Shown here: positions 26,405 through 34,193 of the stretch, piece by piece
Position numbering within the stretch: position 1 is the stretch's first letter
Layout of the letters: the number at the start of each line of letters is the position of its first letter
From: Pelagicoccus sp.
GTDB taxonomy: Bacteria > Verrucomicrobiota > Verrucomicrobiia > Opitutales > Opitutaceae
NCBI GenBank assembly: GCA_028284635.1
Contig: JANQRJ010000008.1
Span: forward strand, 1 to 34,226
Direction of reading: 5' to 3'
Length of the DNA stretch: 34,226 bases
Program-made: the position numbers and the translations under genes
Notes under the pieces: model-generated
Told to the model about the DNA's origin: nothing
Seen by the model: the letters and a program-made list of their open reading frames with translations, nothing else
Database searches by the model: none

Positions 26405-26527
26405 ATGGGGATCAAATCCATAGCGGAGATTCAGGAGCGCTTGGACCGTTTCTTTCCTGATGAAGTTGTTACTCCTAGCAATCGAATCGTTCTCGAAAAC
26501 TTGATAAGGGAGGCAGGCGATGTCTGA
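26405..26527 (+). CDS. Small protein (40 aa), first gene of a two-gene module
   Basis: The sequence reads MGIKSIAEIQERLDRFF, then PDEVVTPSNRIVLENLIREAGDV, and stops at TGA 26525-26527. It is rich in Glu, Ile, Leu and Arg and could form two short helices. Its last 8 bases overlap the start of the 174-aa gene, suggesting coupled translation. The start has only GAAAG upstream. I do not recognise it. It could be a small antitoxin, a leader peptide, or the tail of a broken gene, but the tight overlap and the promoter just before it favour a real gene. Confidence 0.5.
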   Translation: MGIKSIAEIQERLDRFFPDEVVTPSNRIVLENLIREAGDV

Positions 26528-27044
26528 TTCGATAGACGACTTGTCGAGACCAAAAACTCTCAAGGAGCTTGCTAGGCAATCTGAGACGCTCGAAGAATTT
26601 GGATACAACCTGAGAGATTGGCAACATGAGATAGCTCGGTTGGTGACGAGTCGCAGCGAGCTGACCGAACGCTTGCGCGAAGCTCCGCGTCTGCTTGCTG
26701 GTCGCTTTGCTGATGGGGATGTGGCGGATGCCTATCTTGCGGCCTATGCCGAGTGGCTTGCTGAAAATGCGGGAGTTGTTCCTCCGAAGTGGGTGAATCA
26801 GGAAACGCGCGTCGCTGGCAAGTCTTGGTATTCGGATGATAGCCGTGAACAACTTGAGTCTTTGACTCCATACAATTTTAGCAGGCGAGGCCTTTATACG
26901 ATTCCCGACAATATTTTCAAGCCTAGGCGAGGGCGTCCTCGTGTGTCTGAGGAATCGAAACGCCTGAAAGCCTTGGAACGCCAGAGGGCGTATCGTAGGC
27001 GAGTCAAAGCTCTAGTCGATAAAGCTCGGGCCGCTGGTTTGTGA
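26520..27044 (+). CDS. Hypothetical protein with basic AT-hook-like tail (174 aa)
   Basis: The 174-residue protein opens SKTLKELARQSETLEEFG-like text (TLKELARQSETLEEFGYNLRD split here), then a helical region RFADGDVADAYLAAYAEWLAE, then VPPKWV and a segment on folding back (SWYSDDSREQLESLTPYNF, RRGLYTIPDNIF). The C-terminus is strongly basic: RRGRPRVSEESKRLKALER and following, with the GRP core of an AT-hook and a coiled stretch. It resembles, from memory only, a family of short proteins found near predicted nucleotidyltransferases or other toxin genes. That points towards a DNA-binding antitoxin or regulator. No nucleotidyltransferase is present. It overlaps the 40-aa gene and ends inside the multibranched hairpin (27041). 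Confidence 0.6.
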   Translation: MSDSIDDLSRPKTLKELARQSETLEEFGYNLRDWQHEIARLVTSRSELTERLREAPRLLAGRFADGDVADAYLAAYAEWLAENAGVVPPKWVNQETRVAGKSWYSDDSREQLESLTPYNFSRRGLYTIPDNIFKPRRGRPRVSEESKRLKALERQRAYRRRVKALVDKARAAGL

Positions 27045-27126
27045 ATCGCAGAGAGTACATTCCCCGCCGCTTGCGGCGTCGCTGACTTCTGCGATCTCCG
27101 GAGCCCCGAAGGGGCGAAGGATTCAC
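27041..27126. other. 86-base multibranched hairpin, copy B
   Basis: Same fold as 25893-25978, containing the TGA stop of the 174-aa gene in its closing stem. One difference from copy A (AGCG to GGCG) keeps pairing as a G-T; another (GGG to GAG) weakens a side helix. Confidence 0.5.
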
Positions 27127-27157
27127 TTTTTGGACTATTCCCAAACAGAGTTTTCGA

Positions 27158-27258
27158 AATAATGATTTTGCCGCTAAATGATTTTGCTTTTCCCTTTTAT
27201 CCTTCGAGGTGTTGCGAGTTGCTTTTTTGCAAAATCATTTAGTGGCAAAATCATTATT
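27158..27258. repeat. AAATGATTTTGC inverted-repeat element, copy 3
   Basis: Arms 27158-27187 and 27229-27258, reverse complements, near-identical to copy 2 apart from a few substitutions in the centre (TCGAGG for TCGGGG, GAGTT for GAGCT). Confidence 0.75.
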
Positions 27259-27427
27259 CTGTATTGCCGATCAAGGGGAGTTTAGGATTAAGATGAGGAG
27301 GAAGAGGAAGATTAGGATTGGGATTGGGAGGTTTTCGCGCGAAAGGCTGAAGGGATTTAGACTGAAGGCTGAAGGTGGATTTCAGCGGCCTTCGGCCTTC
27401 AGTCCTCAGCCTATTTAGCCTCTGGCT

Positions 27428-28024
27428 CTACCAGATTAGGTCTTCCAGGGTGTCGATGTCGGAGCGTATGGCGGAAGATGCCTGGGGGACTTTTATTAGG
27501 CTTCGCTTTTCGCTTTGCAGCAGGTGGCGGGCTCCTTGGTCGCCAGTTAGGGCGGCTAGCTGCTCACGGAAACGGATGGGGAAGATGACGGGGTGGCCTA
27601 GTTTGCCTTCGTGTTCGGGGACTGCGATCCGCTGGCAGTCGGACTGGAAAAAGGCTTGGACTACCGTGGCGACGATGTGGGAAGCGAGGCGCGGGAGATC
27701 TGCCAGGCAGACGAGGATGCCTTGGTATGGGGCGTTGGCGAGGCGTTGGGCGGCGCAGGCTAGTGAGCTTCCCATTCCTTCTTGCCAACGCGGGTTGTGG
27801 ATTCGAGTGACAGTGTAGTTGGATAGTCGCGACATGATCCTGTCTGGTTGGTGGCCGGTTACGACATAGGTCCGATCGACGCCTGAGCCGACGACGGCGT
27901 CGACTACGCGTTCGACCAGGGATATGCCGTCGATCTCGGCTAGGAGTTTGTTGCCGGCCTGGAATCGCTTCGATTCGCCAGCGGCGAGGACGATGGCGCA
28001 GATTCCGGAGGGTGGTTGGGACAT
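27428..28024 (-). CDS. mocA: Molybdenum cofactor nucleotidyltransferase (MocA-type)
   Basis: MocA-type enzymes transfer CMP (sometimes GMP) to molybdopterin to make the dinucleotide cofactor used by xanthine-oxidase-family enzymes. The 198-residue protein has the nucleotidyltransferase signature LAAGESKRFQAGNKLL (residues 13-28), the metal-binding LADLPRL (107-113), GMGSSLACA, and LGHPVIFP. It is 30 bases downstream of xdhC on the same strand and lies divergent from the oxidoreductase genes, so it likely matures that enzyme. MCD synthesis fits an IorAB-type partner best. Fragments of its 3' end are found in a broken copy at 26263-26339. Confidence 0.85.
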   Translation of the reverse strand: MSQPPSGICAIVLAAGESKRFQAGNKLLAEIDGISLVERVVDAVVGSGVDRTYVVTGHQPDRIMSRLSNYTVTRIHNPRWQEGMGSSLACAAQRLANAPYQGILVCLADLPRLASHIVATVVQAFFQSDCQRIAVPEHEGKLGHPVIFPIRFREQLAALTGDQGARHLLQSEKRSLIKVPQASSAIRSDIDTLEDLIW

Positions 28025-28054
28025 AAGAACGGGTAGACCTTGGTGAGTTGTCCG

Positions 28055-29107
28055 CTATCTGCTCTCTGCCGGGACTTTCGGTCTGCTTTCTGCGGCGCCG
28101 GCGTTCTTGGTCTGAATGACCTGGGCCATGATGCTGATGGCGATTTCGGCGGGAGTTCGGCTGCCGATGTCGAGGCCGATGGGGCCGTGGATACGGTCTA
28201 GGTCTTTTTGGCGGAAGCCAGCGTTGGCGAGGCGTTTCAGGCGGGCTTGGTGGCTGCGGCGACTGCCGAGGGCGCCGAGGTAGCGACAATCGCTTTGGAG
28301 AAGGACTTCGAGGGCTTGGTCGTCGATCTTGGGGTCATGGGTGAGGAGGGCGGCGCCGTCGTTCTCGCCGAGCTCGAAGGGCGCTAGGGCTTCGGCGGGC
28401 CAGGCGTGTATGAGCTTGTCCGGCGAGGTAGCGAAGCGTTCTGGTCGGGCATAGGCTTCGCGGGGGTCGATGACGATACTCTGATAGTCGAGCGAACGGG
28501 CGATGGTCACGAGGTGGGTGGCGATATGTACGGCGCCGACGATGAAGAGACGATGTGGCTTGGTGATGGAACGGAAGAGGACGCGGCCGTCTGCGGTGTC
28601 TCGTTCCTGGGTGGGGCTGGCGTTGCGCAGATGGGCCTTGGCGAGCTCGAGCGTTTCGGGAGACCAGGCGGCCTCGTCTTGCGTGAAGATCTCGTCGTCG
28701 ACTAGGAGGGCTTGTCGCCTGTCGCTCTTTATCCACAATCCCACTACGTTGCTGTTCAGGAGCTGGACCAGTCGCGACGTGACGATGGAATCGTGGACGA
28801 AGGGTTCGATGCGGACGGTGATCCTGCCGCCGCAGGAGAGAGCGACTTCCCAGGGAAAGCCTTGGCTGGGGCCGTATTCCGTCCAGCGGGTCTGGCCGTC
28901 GCGCAGGCAGTCTTGGGCGGTTTTGATGACCTCGGCCTCGACGCAGCCTGCGCTGACGGAGCCGATGAAGCGTTGACCGTTGGCGCTGATGGCTAGCGTG
29001 GCGCCGATTCCTCGGGGCGAGGGGTTGCGGGCCTTGACTACCGTGGCGAGGGCGAAGCTCTCGTGGGCCTCGACCCAGTTGCGGAGCTGTGGCCAGATGT
29101 CGTGCAT
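28055..29107 (-). CDS. xdhC: XdhC/CoxI-family molybdenum-enzyme maturation factor
   Basis: XdhC-type proteins bind the Mo cofactor, help insert its terminal sulfido ligand, and pass it to the apoenzyme. The 350-residue protein has both family halves: the N-terminal XdhC-CoxI part (ALATVVKARNPSPRGIGATL, GSVSAGCVEAEV; Cys in the SAGCVE motif) and the C-terminal Rossmann-like part (LFIVGAVHIATHLVTIARSL, RYLGALGSRRSHQARL, HGPIGLDIGSRTPAEIAISI). The usual GAGH of the Rossmann motif reads GAVH here. The frame stays open upstream to 29440, but the ATG at 29107 opens the conserved domain. It forms an operon with mocA. The GTAG-headed R5 pair lies between it and the oxidoreductase promoter. Confidence 0.9.
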   Translation of the reverse strand: MHDIWPQLRNWVEAHESFALATVVKARNPSPRGIGATLAISANGQRFIGSVSAGCVEAEVIKTAQDCLRDGQTRWTEYGPSQGFPWEVALSCGGRITVRIEPFVHDSIVTSRLVQLLNSNVVGLWIKSDRRQALLVDDEIFTQDEAAWSPETLELAKAHLRNASPTQERDTADGRVLFRSITKPHRLFIVGAVHIATHLVTIARSLDYQSIVIDPREAYARPERFATSPDKLIHAWPAEALAPFELGENDGAALLTHDPKIDDQALEVLLQSDCRYLGALGSRRSHQARLKRLANAGFRQKDLDRIHGPIGLDIGSRTPAEIAISIMAQVIQTKNAGAAESRPKVPAESR

Positions 29108-29155
29108 AGCGGCGGGTGTGTTTCTGATTGTCGGCTTCCGAGTCGCGACGCTGTA

Positions 29156-29227
29156 CCAAACTCTTTCGAGTTCGGCTACCGAAGCAAGCTTTGCACGGTC
29201 GAGGTAGCCGAACTCGAGAGAGTTTGG
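29156..29227. repeat. REP family R5 pair, GTAG facing inward
   Basis: Units 29156-29179 (minus) and 29204-29227 (plus) match the pair at 19678-19749, including the 24-base spacer and the outer flanks (left CTTCCGA.TCGCG.CGCTGT; right TAAGCCCAGGCGACACTTT). This shows the mobile unit is about 115 bases long, larger than the hairpins alone. It lies in the 319-base divergent gap (29108-29426), which must also hold promoters for xdhC-mocA and the oxidoreductase. Confidence 0.8.
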
Positions 29228-29426
29228 TAAGCCCAGGCGACACTTTCGCACCAGATAGCGGCATATTCCTGCTTTCCATCTGGGCGTCGAGCGCATTAGT
29301 CTTTCGCGTGCAACAGGGCTGCGCTTCGAGCCGTCGTCGTGAAGAGACGAACTCTGGCTGGGCGCCTCCAATCGGAAAGGCCTGCTACCCCCCAACTCTA
29401 CAGGAACAATAGGAATAGGAACGGCT

Positions 29427-29903
29427 ATGGCGACGATCACTCTTACGGTAAATCAGGCGATTCGCGAGCTAAGCGATATCGACCCCACGACCCCGCTCTT
29501 GTGGGTCTTGCGCGACCACTTGGGCTTGGTCGGCACGAAGTTCGGCTGCGGCAAGGGGCTTTGCGGCAGCTGCACGGTTCATCTCGAGGGAGTGGCGGTT
29601 CGCTCCTGTACGATGCCGTTGGCCTCAGTGGCGGGTCGGTCGGTGACGACGATCGAAGGCCTGGCGGGCGAGGGCGACGAGCTGCATCCTTTGCAGGAAA
29701 GCTGGATCGAGCAAGACGTGCCGCAGTGCGGGTACTGCCAGGCGGGGCAGATCATGAGCGCGGCGGCGCTGCTGAACGGCAACGCCAAGCCTTCCGACGA
29801 CGATATCGATACCGCGATGTCGGGCAACATATGCCGTTGCGGCACTTATCAGCGTATCCGCAAAGCCATACGCGCGGCGGCAGAGAAGGGAGGCGCGGCA
29901 TGA
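29427..29903 (+). CDS. [2Fe-2S] subunit of a molybdenum hydroxylase (IorA/CoxS-type)
   Basis: The 158-residue protein carries two iron-sulphur clusters moving electrons from the Mo centre. The plant-type ferredoxin part has [12 protein letters not shown] and a later Cys in RSCTMP. The second, four-helix part has CGYCQAGQ and CRCGTY. The opening [22 protein letters not shown] is typical for the family. It overlaps the large subunit by 4 bases (ATGA). There is no FAD subunit, so electrons probably leave to a cytochrome or another acceptor, as in isoquinoline 1-oxidoreductase type enzymes. AGGAAC lies upstream of the start at 29427. Confidence 0.93.
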   Translation: MATITLTVNQAIRELSDIDPTTPLLWVLRDHLGLVGTKFGCGKGLCGSCTVHLEGVAVRSCTMPLASVAGRSVTTIEGLAGEGDELHPLQESWIEQDVPQCGYCQAGQIMSAAALLNGNAKPSDDDIDTAMSGNICRCGTYQRIRKAIRAAAEKGGAA

Positions 29904-32203
29904 AAACGGATTTCTACGATTCGGCGCCGATTCCGGATATCGATCTGCCGGCGCAGTTTGCCAATAGCGAGCGGAGGTCAGGCACTCTCTTCGGCAACGA
30001 GGTGGAGGCCTTCATGCCACGTCGCCAATTTCTGAAGATGTCGGGAATCGCTGGCGGTGGCTTGGTGCTGGCTTTCGTATTGGGCGGCGAGTCGAGGGCG
30101 TTGGCGGCGGAGGGCGACGAGGCGTCTGGCAAGCCGTTTTCGCCGAACGCGTTTTTGCGGATCGGCGTGGATGGCAGCGTGGTCATCGCGGCCAAGAATC
30201 CGGAAGTCGGCCAAGGCGTTAAGACCTCGCTGCCAATGATTGTGGCTGAGGAGTTGGAGGTGCCTTGGGAGTCGGTGACAGTGGAGCAGTCGACCATCGA
30301 CAAGGAGCTTTTCGGGCCGCAGTTCGCTGGCGGATCGCAATCGACTCCGCAGAATTGGACCCGGCTGCGTCAGGCGGGCGCGGTGGGTCGTACGATGCTG
30401 GTGAGCGCGGCTGCCAAGGCTTGGGGTATAGACGTCGACCAGTGTCGGGCGGAGCAGGGATTCGTGATCAACGTCGAAAATGGCGAGCGGCTAAGCTACG
30501 GCGAGCTCGCGTCGGCAGCGGCCGAGCTGCCTATCCCGGCTGCCAAGGCGGTGACGCTGAAATCGCGCAGCGAATACAAGCTTTTGGGCAAGTGGATCAC
30601 TGGAGTGGACAACCGTGCTTTGGTCACCGGTCGGCCTCTCTTCGGCATCGACACGCGGCTCCCGGGCATGCTCTACGCGGTCTACGCGAAATGCCCTAGC
30701 TTCGGCGGTGTCGCCAAGTCTGCGAACCTGGAGGAGATTCGAGGGATGCCTGGAGTGGTGGACGCTTTCATCCTGGAGGGCAACGGTGACGAGTTGGCGC
30801 TCTTGTCCGGCGTAGCCATCGTGGCCAAGTCCACCCACCAGGCCTTTCAGGCTCAGAAGGCCTTGCAGGTCGAATGGGACCGGAGCGGCGCTTCGAGCGA
30901 TAGCTGGGAAGCGGTCAAGGCCCAGGCCGGTTCGCTGGCCAAGGAGCCGGGAGAGCTGGACAGCGAGGTTGGCGATTTCGAGTCGGCCCTCGCGTCTGCG
31001 GGCAAGGTGGTAGAGAGCTACTACACGTATCCATTTCTTTCTCACGCGAACCTGGAGCCGCAAAATTGCGCGGCCTGGTTTCGCAATGGTAAAATGGAGA
31101 TATGGGCTCCGTCGCAAATGCCGCAGCGTATTTCTGGGATGATTGCCGGACTGCTGGGGATCGAGGAGTCGGCGATCACTATCCACCAGAAGCGGATCGG
31201 TGGCGGTTTCGGCCGGCGCCTGATGAACGACTACGTGGCCGAGGTCTGCGCGATCGCTCACCGCGTCGACGCTCCGATACAGCTGACCTGGACCCGCGAA
31301 GCGGACATGGCCCACGACTTCTATCGAGTGGGCGGCTTTCACAGCCTGAAGGGCACGCTGGACGAAGCGGGCAAGTGGACGGGGCTGCTGGACCATTTTA
31401 TTACCTTCAAGCCGCAGGACGGCGATGGCTCGAAACCGCTACGCGGCGGCAACTTGGCGGGCCGCCATGTTCAGTTGCCGGAGATTCCAAATAACCGCAT
31501 CGAGAAGACGATGCTGCCCATGCAGGTGCCCACTGGCTGGTGGCGGGCTCCGGGGTCGTGCTCCTTGGCGTGGGTTTTCCAGGGGTTTGTCCATGAGATG
31601 GCTGTAGCGGCTGGGCGGGATCATCTGGAGTTTCTGTTGGAGCAGCTTGGGGAGCGTCGCTGGCTGGAAGAGGGCAAGAAGAATTCGCTCAACACCGGCC
31701 GGGCCATCGACGTGATCAAGCTTGCAGCGAAAAAGAGCGACTGGGGACGGGGGCTGCCCGAGGGCCGCGGCCGGGGATTGGCCTTTTACTTTAGCCACTT
31801 CGGCTACTTCGCGGAAGTGGCGGAGGTCACGGTCGACGCCGACAAGCGGGTGACGGTCGATCGCGTGGTCGTGGCTGGCGATGTAGGCATGGTCCTGAAC
31901 AAGAGCGGCGGCGAAAACCAAGTGGAGGGATCGGTGATCGACGGCCTCAGTGCCTTGGCGGGTCAGGAGATCTCGTTTGCGGACGGCGCGGTGCGGGAGT
32001 CGAACTTCGACGACTATCCTTTGCTGCGAATGCCTTCTCAACCGCCGATCGAGGTCCATTGGTTGGAGACGGACTACGATCCGACGGGCTTGGGCGAGCC
32101 GGCCTTTCCGCCTCTGGCTGCTGCGGTGACGAACGCGATCTTCGATGCGTGCGGGCACCGTATCAGAACGATGCCGATCTCGAAGGAAGGTTTTACGGTC
32201 TGA
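29900..32203 (+). CDS. Molybdopterin-binding large subunit of an IorB-type oxidoreductase, Tat-exported
   Basis: The 767-residue catalytic subunit belongs to the xanthine-oxidase/aldehyde-oxidase family. Its N-terminus has a twin-arginine signal ([13 protein letters not shown] at 41-53, then VLAFVLGG), which predicts export of the folded enzyme. Visible parts: [53 protein letters not shown] (split), [16 protein letters not shown] (cofactor loop) and [20 protein letters not shown] (catalytic Glu in GLGEP). It starts within ATGA at the end of the small subunit, with GGGAGG upstream; ATG 30014, just before the RR motif and with GGAGG, is an alternative. Substrate could be an aldehyde or N-heterocycle. 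The adjacent maturation genes support a working enzyme. Confidence 0.92.
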   Translation: MKTDFYDSAPIPDIDLPAQFANSERRSGTLFGNEVEAFMPRRQFLKMSGIAGGGLVLAFVLGGESRALAAEGDEASGKPFSPNAFLRIGVDGSVVIAAKNPEVGQGVKTSLPMIVAEELEVPWESVTVEQSTIDKELFGPQFAGGSQSTPQNWTRLRQAGAVGRTMLVSAAAKAWGIDVDQCRAEQGFVINVENGERLSYGELASAAAELPIPAAKAVTLKSRSEYKLLGKWITGVDNRALVTGRPLFGIDTRLPGMLYAVYAKCPSFGGVAKSANLEEIRGMPGVVDAFILEGNGDELALLSGVAIVAKSTHQAFQAQKALQVEWDRSGASSDSWEAVKAQAGSLAKEPGELDSEVGDFESALASAGKVVESYYTYPFLSHANLEPQNCAAWFRNGKMEIWAPSQMPQRISGMIAGLLGIEESAITIHQKRIGGGFGRRLMNDYVAEVCAIAHRVDAPIQLTWTREADMAHDFYRVGGFHSLKGTLDEAGKWTGLLDHFITFKPQDGDGSKPLRGGNLAGRHVQLPEIPNNRIEKTMLPMQVPTGWWRAPGSCSLAWVFQGFVHEMAVAAGRDHLEFLLEQLGERRWLEEGKKNSLNTGRAIDVIKLAAKKSDWGRGLPEGRGRGLAFYFSHFGYFAEVAEVTVDADKRVTVDRVVVAGDVGMVLNKSGGENQVEGSVIDGLSALAGQEISFADGAVRESNFDDYPLLRMPSQPPIEVHWLETDYDPTGLGEPAFPPLAAAVTNAIFDACGHRIRTMPISKEGFTV

Positions 32204-32241
32204 GGAAGGTGTTGAAAAAGTCTATCGACAGCTATGATTTC

Positions 32242-32305
32242 GTAGCCGGGTTCGTGAGAACGCGGATCTCTCGGACCGGTTCCGCGTTCTCACGAACGCG
32301 GCTAC
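32242..32305. repeat. REP family R1 inverted pair, far copy
   Basis: Same 64-base design as 1-64 with GTAG at both outer ends. GTGTTGAAAAAGTCT precedes it at 32211-32225; the complement AGACTTTTTCAACAC follows the first copy at 77-91, so the full mobile unit extends beyond the hairpins. Confidence 0.8.
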
Positions 32306-32386
32306 GCCTGAAAATCGAGCCTTTCGACATGCTCTGAGTAGACATCCTGTTCGACATATTTCCCGGTCTGTATCTGTTATTCGGAT

Positions 32387-33769
32387 ATGCCCGATGTAGA
32401 CACCGATTCCATGACGATACCCACCTTGATCATTCACGGCTGGAGCGACACCTCCGCTAGCTTCAGGCCCGTTGCTCGTTTTCTTGCTCAAAACGGTCAC
32501 GATGTTAGGGAGATATTCCTTGGCGACTATAAGTCGCTGCACGATGAGATCACGCTTGAAGATCTCGGCCAGGCGATGCGAAACGCCTTGGAGAATCACG
32601 AGATTCCGTTGGCTCGTCACAGTTTCAACGTGGTGATCCACAGTACCGGCGGGCTGGTCGTGCGCGAGTTTCTCAGGCAGTTCTGTCGAGATGGCGAGGG
32701 CGAGCCGGATGCGAGTATCACGCCGATCAGGAACGTTCTGATGCTGGCTCCGGCCAATTTCGGTTCTTCGCTCGCCAAGGTGGGAAAATCGATGGTCGGT
32801 CGACTTTTCAAGGGTTGGAAATGGGATGGACCTTTCGAAACCGGAAAGCGTCTGCTCGACGCTCTCGAGCTGGGGTCGCCGATTTCCTTCGAGTTGGCGG
32901 AGAGCGATCTCTTCGATCCGGATTTCCCCATCTTCGACCCGGAGCATACTCGCGTGACGGTGATGATGGGCAGTGGGGATTCGGACAGTCGGCTGGTGCG
33001 CATCAACCAGGAGAATGGATCCGATGGCGTCGTTCGGGTTTCCACGGCCAGCTTGAACGCCCATTTCGCCAGAATCGACTTTGCCGATCCAGCTCATCCG
33101 AAACTCGTTCGAGTCGCTCGCAGCGCGCCCCAATTGGCCCTGGCGATCTTCGACCGTAGTCACGGGAACATTACAAAGGATATCTCACGGCAGCAGGAAG
33201 ACTGGCGTCGCGTCGCTTTGGGTGCCTTGTCGGTCGATGCGGCGGGCTATGCGGAGCATGTGGCGGATTGCGAGCGGGTTTCGAGCGAGACGATCGAGAC
33301 GGGCCAGCAGGCTCGCCGCATTCGCAAGCGCAAACGCTTTCACGAGTATATGCACGTCGTCTTTCGGGTACACGATCAGTACGGAGATCCGATCGACGAC
33401 TATTTTATCGAGTTCTATCAGGAGAAGGGCGACGACAGCGACCGGGTGATGGAAAAGGTGCATACGGAGATTTTGGAGAAGGTGAAGACGAACTCCATCG
33501 ATCCGAGCCACCGCAGTTTTCTTTTCGATTTGACGGATTTGAAGCAGGCCATGACCGCGGATCCTTCCATGAAGATTGACATGTCTATAGTGGCGGCCGA
33601 TTTGTCGGAGGATGTTGGATACCGCAACCCGCCTAATGTTGAGACTTCCGGCATCCGCGTTTTCGATGCCGAAACTCGCGACTTCTTCCTGCCGCACTGT
33701 CCGCTGCTGATAGATATAACGCTGTATCGCGACGCCGGGCCGAAGGTCTTTAGGATCAAGCCCGCTTGA
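32387..33769 (+). CDS. Alpha/beta hydrolase with additional C-terminal domain
   Basis: The 460-residue protein begins with an alpha/beta-hydrolase core. The first strand and oxyanion region read LIIHGWSDTSASFRPVA (H17-G18). The nucleophile motif is VIHSTGGLV with Ser86; the usual first Gly of G-x-S-x-G is Ile. The acid and histidine are not certain, though ARIDFADPAHP near residue 225 could host the latter. From about residue 300 it has a charged, helix-rich link and a beta-strand-rich C-terminal domain (EYMHVVFRVHDQYGDPIDDYFIEFYQE, SHRSFLFDLTDL). That domain could be a lipid- or glycan-binding sandwich and is unfamiliar. It is not secreted by any signal I can see. Start could also be at 32411 (MTIPTLIIHG). 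No pathway is suggested by the neighbours. Likely an esterase/lipase-like enzyme. Confidence 0.7.
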   Translation: MPDVDTDSMTIPTLIIHGWSDTSASFRPVARFLAQNGHDVREIFLGDYKSLHDEITLEDLGQAMRNALENHEIPLARHSFNVVIHSTGGLVVREFLRQFCRDGEGEPDASITPIRNVLMLAPANFGSSLAKVGKSMVGRLFKGWKWDGPFETGKRLLDALELGSPISFELAESDLFDPDFPIFDPEHTRVTVMMGSGDSDSRLVRINQENGSDGVVRVSTASLNAHFARIDFADPAHPKLVRVARSAPQLALAIFDRSHGNITKDISRQQEDWRRVALGALSVDAAGYAEHVADCERVSSETIETGQQARRIRKRKRFHEYMHVVFRVHDQYGDPIDDYFIEFYQEKGDDSDRVMEKVHTEILEKVKTNSIDPSHRSFLFDLTDLKQAMTADPSMKIDMSIVAADLSEDVGYRNPPNVETSGIRVFDAETRDFFLPHCPLLIDITLYRDAGPKVFRIKPA

Positions 33770-33785
33770 AGGTTGAAACCCTGTC

Positions 33786-33958
33786 TGTAGCGCGGATCCT
33801 GCTTTGTGCATTGGCGTCAGCTTAAGCCAAAAGGTGTCGTAGTGGAGGGCAATGCTCCGTCATTGCCGCGGAGCCTACAGAGGGAACAACCGGTGCGGTA
33901 ACGACGGAGCGTTGCCCTCCTAAGGATGCTTCTCACGTTAAGTTGACACCTATGCGCG
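33786..33958. repeat. Large imperfect inverted repeat with GTAG-like heads
   Basis: Arms GGAGGGCAATGCTCCGTC.. (33844-33869) and ..GACGGAGCGTTGCCCTCC (33895-33920) pair over about 26 bases with a few mismatches. GTAG precedes the left arm at 33839, and an R3-like unit (GTAGCGCGGATCC) lies at 33786. AGGTGTC / GACACCT (33831 and 33945 areas) form an outer helix. Confidence 0.6.
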
Positions 33959-34112
33959 ACTGCGGGACCGTGGAGCCCACAGGGGAATAAACTCATCAGT
34001 TTCATAAAACCAAAGATAAATTAAGTAAGTCATTTATAAACAGTGATTCAATGGAAGATTTCAATGATTTCTAAACGACACTGATCGTGAAGTTTCAAAT
34101 CGAGGATTTTTT

Positions 34113-34193
34113 GCCCGCAGATGAACGCAGAAAACGCAGATGCTCATGGAGGATATGGAATCAATCTGAGTTCATCTGCGTCCATCTGCGGGC
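34113..34193. repeat. GCCCGCAGATG inverted repeat
   Basis: GCCCGCAGATG (34113-34123) pairs with CATCTGCGGGC (34183-34193). Inside, GAACGCAG / CATCTGCG units repeat, so several alternative pairings exist. This is a different repeat type from the GTAG-headed hairpins. Confidence 0.7.

Larger units (their letters stand above)
27028..27723. repeat. Right, intact copy of the large duplication
   Basis: This copy runs from the end of the 174-aa gene through the multibranched hairpin, the AAATGATTTTGC element and the GAAGGCTGAAGG repeat into the intact 3' part of mocA. It is the presumed parent of 25880-26339, as it contains the 215 bases missing there and both flanking genes are complete. Bases 27045-27427 contain no gene. 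Confidence 0.8.

Noticed and set aside
26061-26423. 120-aa plus-strand frame
   Set aside because: It runs through the AAATGATTTTGC element and the duplication remnant and has no coding character.
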